From assembly GCA_034359265.1 (NCBI GenBank), contig CP136897.1, positions 30,739,501 through 30,803,500 on the forward strand: DNA of 64,000 nucleotides, read 5' to 3'. Made by a program: the position numbers and the translations under genes. The stretch's first letter is position 1. Each line of letters starts with the position of its first letter. This DNA is from Canna indica (taxonomy: Eukaryota > Streptophyta > Magnoliopsida > Zingiberales > Cannaceae). Below the pieces are notes generated by a model. The model had not been told where the DNA came from. It searched no databases and worked only from the letters and a program-made list of their open reading frames with translations. This document shows, in pieces, positions 56,971 to 64,000 of the stretch.

Positions 56971-57338
56971 ATGATGCAATTCTGATCGTCGGCTAATAAG
57001 GGTGAGCGTCCGAGGGATAGCTCGGGGTCATTTTCTTCGTCTCTTCGCGCGCCTTTTAGCGCCACGTGAAAAGCTGAAATCGGACAATAATGCACGGAGT
57101 TACGCCCGTTTAAAACGAAAAATAATAATTGAAATGTTATATTTCTTATTTATTTACAAATTTTAATTTTTCGGGTCGGTTGGTCGATCGAGCCGGACGT
57201 AGAGGTTGCGGCGGGCCCCGCGTGGGCGATCGACAGCCAAATTTTATGTCGACGACGTCGTCCGTCCTTAACATTTGGTTAGAAAGATTGGTAAAAAAAA
57301 TGATCTCGTCATGCAATCAAATAGGTAGTAAAAAAAAG

Positions 57339-57455
57339 GGTGCAACACGAGGACTTCCTAGGGGGTCACCCATCCTAGTACTACTCTCGCCCAAGCACGC
57401 TTAACTTCGGAGTTCTAATGGGATCCGGTGCATTAGTGCTGGTATGATCGCACCC
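57339..57455 (-). rRNA. 5S rRNA: 5S rRNA gene, copy 128
   Basis: G97A, C39U, C24U. Confidence 0.95.
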
Positions 57456-57822
57456 GTGATGCAATTCTGATCGTCGGCCAATAAGGGTGAGCGTCCGAGG
57501 GATAGCTCGGGGTCATTTTCTTCGTCTGTTCGCGCGCCTTTTAGCGCCACGTGAAAATTTGAAATCGGACAATAATGCACGGAGTTACGCCCGTTTTAAA
57601 CGAAAAATAATAATTGAAATGTTATTTTTCTTATTTATTTACAAATTTTAATTTTTTGGGTCGGTTGGTCGATCGAGCCGGCCGTAGAGGTTGCGGCGGG
57701 CCCCGCGCGGGCGATCGGCAGCCAAATTTTATGTCGACGACGTCGTCCGTCCTTAACGTTTGGTTAGAAAGATTGGTAAAAAAAATGATCTCGTCGTGCA
57801 ATCAAATAGGTAGTAAAAAAAA

Positions 57823-57939
57823 GGTGCAACACGAGGACTTCCTAGGGGGTCACCCATCCTAGTACTACTCTCTCCCAAGCACGCTTAACTTCGGAGTTCT
57901 GATGGGATCTGGTGCGTTAGTGGTGGTATGATCGCACCC
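57823..57939 (-). rRNA. 5S rRNA: 5S rRNA gene, copy 129
   Basis: G97A, C67A, G30A, G17C. Confidence 0.95.
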
Positions 57940-58306
57940 ATCATGCACTTCTGATCGTCGGCTAATAAGGGTGAGCGTCCGAGGGATAGCTCGGGGTCAT
58001 TTTCTTCGTCTCTTCGCGCCTTTTAGCGCCACGTGAAAAGCTGAAATCGAACAATAATGCACGGAGTTACGCCCGTTTTAAACGAAAAATAATAATTGAA
58101 ATGTTATTTTTCTTATTTATTTACAAATTTTAATTTTTCGGATCGGTTGGTCGATCGAGCCGGCCGTAGAGGTTGCGGCGGGCCCTGCGCGGGCGATCGA
58201 CAGCCAAATTTTATGTCGACGACGTCGTCCGTCCTTAACGTTTGGTTAGAAAGATTGGTAAAAAAAATGATCTCGTCGTGCAATCAAATAGGTAGTAAAA
58301 AAAAAA

Positions 58307-58423
58307 GGTGCAACACGAGGACTTCCCACGGGGTCACCCATCCTAGTACTACTCTCGCCCAAGCACGCTTAACTTAGGAGTTCTGATGGGATCCGGTGCG
58401 TTAGTGCTGGTATGATCGCACCC
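58307..58423 (-). rRNA. 5S rRNA: 5S rRNA gene, copy 130
   Basis: C95G, G48U. Confidence 0.95.
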
Positions 58424-58792
58424 ATGATGCAATTCTGATCGTCGGCTAATAAGGGTGAGCGTCCGAGGGATAGCTCGGGGTCATTTTCTTCGTCTCTTCG
58501 CGCGCCTTTTAGTGCCACGTGAAAAGCTGAAATCGGACAATAATGCACGGAGTTACGCCCGTTTTAAACGAAAAATAATAATTGAAATGTTATATTTCTT
58601 ATTTATTTACAAATTTTAATTTTTCGGATCGGTTGGTCGATCGAGCCGGCCGTAGAGGTTGCGGCGGGCCCTGCGCGGGAGATCGACAGCCAAATTTTAT
58701 GTCGACGACATCGTCCGTCCTTAACGTTTGGTTAGAAAGATTGGTAAAAAAAATGATCTCGTCGTGCAATCAAATAGGTAGTAAAAAAAAAA

Positions 58793-58909
58793 GGTGCAAC
58801 ACGAGGACTTCCCACGGGGTCACCCATCCTAGTACTACTCTCGCCCAAGCACGCTTAACTTAGGAGTTCTGATGGGATCCGGTGCGTTAGTGCTGGTATG
58901 ATCGCACCC
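58793..58909 (-). rRNA. 5S rRNA: 5S rRNA gene, copy 131
   Basis: C95G, G48U; 486 bp duplicate of copy 130. Confidence 0.95.
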
Positions 58910-59277
58910 ATGATGCAATTCTGATCGTCGGCTAATAAGGGTGAGCGTCCGAGGGATAGCTCGGGGTCATTTTCTTCGTCTCTTCGCGCGCCTTTTAGTG
59001 CCACGTGAAAAGCTGAAATCGGACAATAATGCACGGAGTTACGCCCGTTTTAAACGAAAAATAATAATTGAAATGTTATATTTCTTATTTATTTACAAAT
59101 TTAATTTTTCGGGTAGGTTGGTCGATCGAGCCGGCCGTAGAGTTTGCGGTGGGCCCCGCGCGGGCGATCGACAGCCAAATTTTATGTCGACGACGTCGTC
59201 CGTCCTTAACGTTTGGTTAGAAAGATTGGTAAAAAAAATGATCTCGTCGTGCAATCAAATTGGTAGTAAAAAAAAAA

Positions 59278-59385
59278 GGTGCAACACGAGGACTTCCCAG
59301 GGGGTCACCCATCCTAGTACTACTCTCGCCCAAGCACGCTTAAATTCAGAGTTCTGATGAGATCCGGTGCGTTAGTGCTGGTATG
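59278..59385 (-). pseudogene. 5S rRNA: Promoter-deleted 5S copy 132 (type A)
   Basis: G51U, C47U, C35U. Confidence 0.95.
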
Positions 59386-59587
59386 TTATTTCTCTTATTT
59401 ATTTACAAATTTTAATTTTTCGGGTCGGTTGATCGATCGAGCCGGCCATAGAGGTTGCGGCGGGCCCCGCGCGGGCGATCGACAGCCAAATTTTATGTCG
59501 ACGACGTCGTCCGTCCTTAACGTTTGGTTAGAAAGATTGGTAAAAAAAATGATCTCGTCGTGCAATCAAATAGGTAGTAAAAAAAAA

Positions 59588-59704
59588 GGTGCAACACGAG
59601 GACTTCACAGGGGGTCACCCATCCTAGTACTACTCTCGCCCAAGCTCGCTTAACTTCGGAGTTCTGATGGGATCCGGTGCGTTAGTGCTGGTATGATCGC
59701 ACCC
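59588..59704 (-). rRNA. 5S rRNA: 5S rRNA gene, copy 133
   Basis: G98U, U59A in box A. Confidence 0.95.
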
Positions 59705-60072
59705 GTGATGCACTTCTGATCGTCGGCTAATAAGGGTGAGCGTCCGAGGGATAGCTCGGGGTCATTTTCTTCGTCTCTTCGCGCGCCGTTTAGCGCCACG
59801 TGAAAAGCTTAAATCGGACAATAATGCACGGAGTTACGCCCGTTTTAAACGAAAAATAATAATTGAAATGTTATATTTCTTATTTATTTACAAATTTAAT
59901 TTTTCGGGTCGGTTGGTCGATCGAGCCGGCCGTAGAGTTTGCGGTGGGCCCCGCGCGGGCGATCGACAGCCAAATTTTATGTCGACGACGTCGTCCGTCC
60001 TTAACGTTTGGTTAGAAAGATTGGTAAAAAAAATGATCTCGTCGTGCAATCAAATTGGTAGTAAAAAAAAAA

Positions 60073-60180
60073 GGTGCAACACGAGGACTTCCCAGGGGGT
60101 CACCCATCCTAGTACTACTCTCGCCCAAGCACGCTTAAATTCAGAGTTCTGATGAGATCCGGTGCGTTAGTGCTGGTATG
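60073..60180 (-). pseudogene. 5S rRNA: Promoter-deleted 5S copy 134 (type A)
   Basis: 795 bp duplicate of copy 132. Confidence 0.95.
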
Positions 60181-60382
60181 TTATTTCTCTTATTTATTTA
60201 CAAATTTTAATTTTTCGGGTCGGTTGATCGATCGAGCCGGCCATAGAGGTTGCGGCGGGCCCCGCGCGGGCGATCGACAGCCAAATTTTATGTCGACGAC
60301 GTCGTCCGTCCTTAACGTTTGGTTAGAAAGATTGGTAAAAAAAATGATCTCGTCGTGCAATCAAATAGGTAGTAAAAAAAAA

Positions 60383-60499
60383 GGTGCAACACGAGGACTT
60401 CACAGGGGGTCACCCATCCTAGTACTACTCTCGCCCAAGCTCGCTTAACTTCGGAGTTCTGATGGGATCCGGTGCGTTAGTGCTGGTATGATCGCACCC
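60383..60499 (-). rRNA. 5S rRNA: 5S rRNA gene, copy 135
   Basis: G98U, U59A; duplicate of copy 133. Confidence 0.95.
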
Positions 60500-60868
60500 G
60501 TGATGCACTTCTGAGCGTCGGCTAATAAGGGTGAGCGTCCGAGGGATAGCTCGGGGTCATTTTCTTCGTCTCTTCGCGCGCCGTTTAGCGCCACGTGAAA
60601 AGCTGAAATCGGACAATAATGCACGGAGTTACGCCCGTTTTAAACGAAAAATAATAATTGAAATGTTATATTTCTTATTTATTTACAAATTTTAATTTTT
60701 CGGATCGGTTGGTCGATCGAGCCGGCCGTAGAGGTTGCGGCGGGCCCTGCGCGGGCGATCGACATCCAAATTTTATGTCGACGACGTCGTCCGTCCTTAA
60801 CGTTTGGTTAGAAAGATTGGTAAAAAAAATGATCTCGTCGTGCAATCAAATAGGTTGTAAAAAAAAAA

Positions 60869-60976
60869 GGTGCAACACGAGGACTTCCCATGGGGTCACC
60901 CATCCTAGTACTACTCTCGCCCAAGCACGCTTAAATTCAGAGTTCAGATGAGATCCGGTGCGTTAGTGCTGGTATG
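60869..60976 (-). pseudogene. 5S rRNA: Promoter-deleted 5S copy 136 (type A, recombinant)
   Basis: Lineage marks plus A40U and C95A. Its left spacer is of the CGGATCGG type seen with C95G/G48U genes, while its right part matches block Z, so the exchange point lies inside or just left of the gene. Confidence 0.94.
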
Positions 60977-61215
60977 TTATTTCTCTTATTTATTTACAAA
61001 TTTTAATTTTTCGGGTCGGTTGGTCGATCGAGCCGGCCGTAGAGGTTGCGGCGAGCCCCGCGCGGGCGATCCACAGCCAAATTTTATGTCGACGACGTCG
61101 TCCGTCCTTAACGTTTGGTTAGAAAGATTGGTAAAAAAAATGATCTCGTCATGCAATCAAATGGGTAGTAAAAAAATGATCTCGTCGTGCAATCAAATTG
61201 GTAGTAAAAAAAAAA

Positions 61216-61323
61216 GGTGCAACACGAGGACTTCCCAGGGGGTCACCCATCCTAGTACTACTCTCGCCCAAGAAAGCTTAAATTCAGAGTTCTGATGAGA
61301 TCCGGTGCGTTAGTGCTGGTATG
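61216..61323 (-). pseudogene. 5S rRNA: Promoter-deleted 5S copy 137 (type A)
   Basis: Lineage marks plus G60U, G58U; third copy of the 51968 type. Confidence 0.95.
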
Positions 61324-61525
61324 TTATTTCTCTTATTTATTTATAAATTTTAATTTTTCGGGTCGGTTGGTCGATCGAGCCGGCCGTAGAGGTTGCGGCG
61401 GGCCCCGCGCGGGCGATCCACAGCCAAATTTTATGTCGACGACGTCGTCCGTCCTTAACGTTTGGTTAGAAAGATTGGTAAAAAAAATGATCTCGTCGTG
61501 CAATCAAATAGGTAGTAAAAAAAAA

Positions 61526-61642
61526 GGTGCAACACGAGGACTTCCCAGAGGGTCACCCATCCTAATACTACTCTCGCCCAAGCACGCTTAACTTCGGAGT
61601 TCTTATGGGATCCAGCGCGTTAGTGCTGGTATGATCGCACCC
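61526..61642 (-). rRNA. 5S rRNA: 5S rRNA gene, copy 138
   Basis: C94U, C78U, C39A, C29U, A27G. Upstream it switches to the type right of copy 128 (CGTCTGTTCGCG). Confidence 0.95.
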
Positions 61643-62009
61643 ATCATGCAATTCTGATCGTCGGCTAATAAGGGTGAGCGTCCGAGGGATAGCTCGGGGT
61701 CATTTTCTTCGTCTGTTCGCGCGCCTTTTAGCGCCACGTGAAAATTTGAAATCGGACAATAATGCACGGAGTTACGCCCGTTTTAAACGAAAAATAATAA
61801 TTGAAATGTTATTTTTCTTATTTATTTACAAATTTTAATTTTTTGGGTCGGTTGGTCGATCGAGCCGGCCGTAGAGGTTGCGGCGGGCCCCGCGCGGGCG
61901 ATCGGCAGCCAAATTTTATGTCGACGACGTCGTCCGTCCTTAACGTTTGGTTAGAAAGATTGGTAAAAAAAATGATCTCGTCGTGCAATCAAATAGGTAG
62001 TAAAAAAAA

Positions 62010-62126
62010 GGTGCAACACGAGGACTTCCTAGGGGGTCACCCATCCTAGTACTACTCTCTCCCAAGCACGCTTAACTTCGGAGTTCTGATGGGATCTGGT
62101 GCGTTAGTGGTGGTATGATCGCACCC
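62010..62126 (-). rRNA. 5S rRNA: 5S rRNA gene, copy 139
   Basis: G97A, C67A, G30A, G17C; partner of copy 129. Confidence 0.95.
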
Positions 62127-62529
62127 ATCATGCACTTCTGATCGTCGGCTAATAAGGGTGAGCGTCCGAGGGATAGCTCGGGGTCATTTTCTTCGTCTCT
62201 TCGCGCCTTTTAGCGCCACGTGAAAAGCTGAAATCGAACAATAATGCACGGAGTTACGCCCGTTTTAAACGAAAAATAATAATTGAAATGTTATTTTTCT
62301 TATTTATTTACAAATTTTAATTTTTCGGGCCGGATGGTCGATCGAGCCGGCCGTAGAGGTTGTGGCGGGCCCCACGCGGGCGATCGACAGCCAAATTTTA
62401 TGTCGACGACGTCGTCCGTCCTTAACGTTTGGTTAGAAAGATTGGTAAAAAAAATGATCTCGTCATGCAATCAAATGGGTAGTAAAAAAATGATCTCGTC
62501 GTGCAATCAAATTGGTAGTAAAAAAAAAA

Positions 62530-62637
62530 GGTGCAACACGAGGACTTCCCAGGGGGTCACCCATCTTAGTACTACTCTCGCCCAAGCACGCTTAAATTCA
62601 GAGTTCTGATGAGATCCGGTGCGTTAGTGCTGGTAAG
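62530..62637 (-). pseudogene. 5S rRNA: Promoter-deleted 5S copy 140 (type A)
   Basis: Partner of copy 126 with the same GTAAG junction and G81A. Confidence 0.94.
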
Positions 62638-62876
62638 TTATTTCTCTTATTTATTTATAAATTTTAATTTTTCGGGTCGGTTGGTCGATCGAGCCGGCCG
62701 TAGAGGTTGCGGCGGGCCCCGCGCGGGCGATCCACAACCAAATTTTATGTCGACGACGTCGTCCGTCCTTAACGTTTGGTTAGAAAGATTGGTAAAAAAA
62801 ATGATCTCGTCATGCAATCAAATGGGTAGTAAAAAAATGATCTCGTCGTGCAATCAAATTGGTAGTAAAAAAAAAA

Positions 62877-62993
62877 GGTGCAACACGAGGACTTCCCACG
62901 GGGTCACCCATCCTAGTACTACTCTCGCCCAAGCACGCTTAACTTAGGAGTTCTGATGGGATCCGGTGCATTAGTGCTGGTATGATCGCACCC
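62877..62993 (-). rRNA. 5S rRNA: 5S rRNA gene, copy 141
   Basis: C95G, G48U, C24U; partner of copy 127. Confidence 0.95.
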
Positions 62994-63361
62994 ATGATGC
63001 AATTCTGATCGTCGGCTAATAAGGGTGAGCGTCCGAGGGATAGCTCGGGGTCATTTTCTTCGTCTCTTCGCGCGCCTTTTAGCGCCACGTGAAAAGCTGA
63101 AATCGGACAATAATGCACGGAGTTACGCCCGTTTAAAACGAAAAATAATAATTGAAATGTTATATTTCTTATTTATTTACAAATTTTAATTTTTCGGGTC
63201 GGTTGGTCGATCGAGCCGGACGTAGAGGTTGCGGCGGGCCCCGCGTTGGCGATCGACAGCCAAATTTTATGTCGACGACGTCGTCCGTCCTTAACATTTG
63301 GTTAGAAAGATTGGTAAAAAAAATGATCTCGTCATGCAATCAAATAGGTAGTAAAAAAAAA

Positions 63362-63478
63362 GGTGCAACACGAGGACTTCCTAGGGGGTCACCCATCCTA
63401 GTACTACTCTCGCCCAAGCACGCTTAACTTCGGAGTTCTAATGGGATCCGGTGCATTAGTGCTGGTATGATCGCACCC
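63362..63478 (-). rRNA. 5S rRNA: 5S rRNA gene, copy 142
   Basis: G97A, C39U, C24U; partner of copy 128. Confidence 0.95.
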
Positions 63479-63845
63479 GTGATGCAATTCTGATCGTCGG
63501 CCAATAAGGGTGAGCGTCCGAGGGATAGCTCGGGGTCATTTTCTTCGTCTGTTCGCGCGCCTTTTAGCGCCACGTGAAAATTTGAAATCGGACAATAATG
63601 CACGGAGTTACGCCCGTTTTAAACGAAAAATAATAATTGAAATGTTATTTTTCTTATTTATTTACAAATTTTAATTTTTTGGGTCGGTTGGTCGATCGAG
63701 CCGGCCGTAGAGGTTGCGGCGGGCCCCGCGCGGGCGATCGGCAGCCAAATTTTATGTCGACGACGTCGTCCGTCCTTAACGTTTGGTTAGAAAGATTGGT
63801 AAAAAAAATGATCTCGTCGTGCAATCAAATAGGTAGTAAAAAAAA

Positions 63846-63962
63846 GGTGCAACACGAGGACTTCCTAGGGGGTCACCCATCCTAGTACTACTCTCTCCCA
63901 AGCACGCTTAACTTCGGAGTTCTGATGGGATCTGGTGCGTTAGTGGTGGTATGATCGCACCC
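63846..63962 (-). rRNA. 5S rRNA: 5S rRNA gene, copy 143
   Basis: G97A, C67A, G30A, G17C; last copy. Its upstream region is cut by the window end 38 bp beyond the start. (Number 22 in this series is the remnant at 9839.). Confidence 0.95.
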
Positions 63963-64000
63963 ATCATGCACTTCTGATCGTCGGCTAATAAGGGTGAGCG

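Larger units (their letters stand above)
56260..57974. repeat. Mosaic block W, first copy
   Basis: Genes T F F F (copies 126-129); repeated from 62283 at an offset of 6,023 bp. The gene at 57823 recurs at 62010 too. Confidence 0.85.
58910..60499. repeat. 795 bp dimer duplication
   Basis: Two rounds of truncated plus full gene at 59278/59588 and 60073/60383, almost identical; I saw only a handful of base differences, for example 59160s/59950s context unchanged and AAGCTTAAATCGG near 59806 versus AAGCTGAAATCGG near 60600. Confidence 0.88.
62283..63997. repeat. Mosaic block W, second copy
   Basis: Repeats 56260-57974 at 6,023 bp with very few differences, for example GCGTTGGCG near 63244 for GCGTGGGCG. 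The block is cut by the window end. Confidence 0.85.
1..64000 (-). repeat. Tandem 5S rDNA array filling the window
   Basis: A gene of 117 bp recurs on the minus strand about every 485 bp (or about 310-350 bp for promoter-deleted units) from the first to the last base. Both window ends cut through spacer, so the array continues on both sides. The gene is recognised by its plant 5S rRNA sequence with box A (AGTTAAGCGTGCTTGGGC) and box C (GGATGGGTGACC). The spacers alternate A/T-rich and very G/C-rich blocks and carry no other gene. Open frames of 60-139 codons recur once per unit but cross the rRNA gene in antisense and change frame with A-run length, so they are not taken as genes. Confidence 0.97.

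Noticed and set aside
1..64000. CRISPR-like array (regular repeats)
   Set aside because: Repeat period of 312-485 bp with a recognisable 5S gene; spacers are themselves homologous. Not CRISPR.

Overview
The whole 64 kb window is one uninterrupted tandem array of nuclear 5S ribosomal RNA genes. I see no protein-coding gene, tRNA or transposon anywhere. The gene sequence is of the flowering-plant type (RNA sense starts GGGTGCGATCATACCAGC and ends GTTGCACC, with plant box A and box C). It sits in a 5S-only array with no 35S rRNA gene nearby, so the source is a land plant, most likely a eudicot; I cannot name the species. Every copy is on the minus strand. Positions inside the gene are given in RNA sense as 1-117, where the first G of the RNA lies at the highest plus-strand coordinate of each copy.

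The standard unit is about 485 bp: a 117 bp gene and a spacer of about 368 bp. By hand I count 142 recognisable gene copies. 111 keep the RNA start and the upstream promoter, and 104 of these are exactly 117 bp long. 31 lack RNA nt 1-9 together with the upstream promoter. There are also five shorter 5S fragments. Downstream of each gene is a run of T (A on the plus strand) that fits a Pol III terminator, and usually a second run about 30 nt further on. Upstream are a C at -1 in most copies, an A/T element TTATTA at -29 to -24, a small hairpin and a CACGTG motif inside an inverted repeat.

Layout. (1) 1-8.4 kb: divergent single 485 bp units, spacer type with ATGGCGACG. (2) 8.4-14.6 kb: a rearranged zone with three promoter duplications, the first promoter-deleted genes, a unit that lost its gene and a 51 bp gene island; the spacer changes to the ATGTCGACG type here. 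(3) 13.25-31 kb: segmental duplications, a 3,220 bp one and a 7.28 kb one whose junctions can be read inside hybrid units. (4) 32-50.3 kb: higher-order repeats of 4,327, 5,124 and 5,487 bp plus a partial fourth, differing by added 797 bp dimers (one normal unit plus one 312 bp promoter-deleted unit) and a 363 bp duplication. (5) 50.3-64 kb: a mosaic of the same blocks reshuffled at offsets of 3,707, 3,221, 795, 4,187 and 6,023 bp.

The most notable signal is that a promoter-deleted 5S lineage, marked by three substitutions of its own, has been amplified together with intact genes and makes up 27 of the last 75 copies. Divergence falls from left to right, as expected if the left side is an old edge and the right side was recently expanded by unequal exchange. 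None of the promoter-intact copies I read matches the window's majority 5S sequence exactly; the nearest have one change. Whether this array is transcribed cannot be decided from the sequence.
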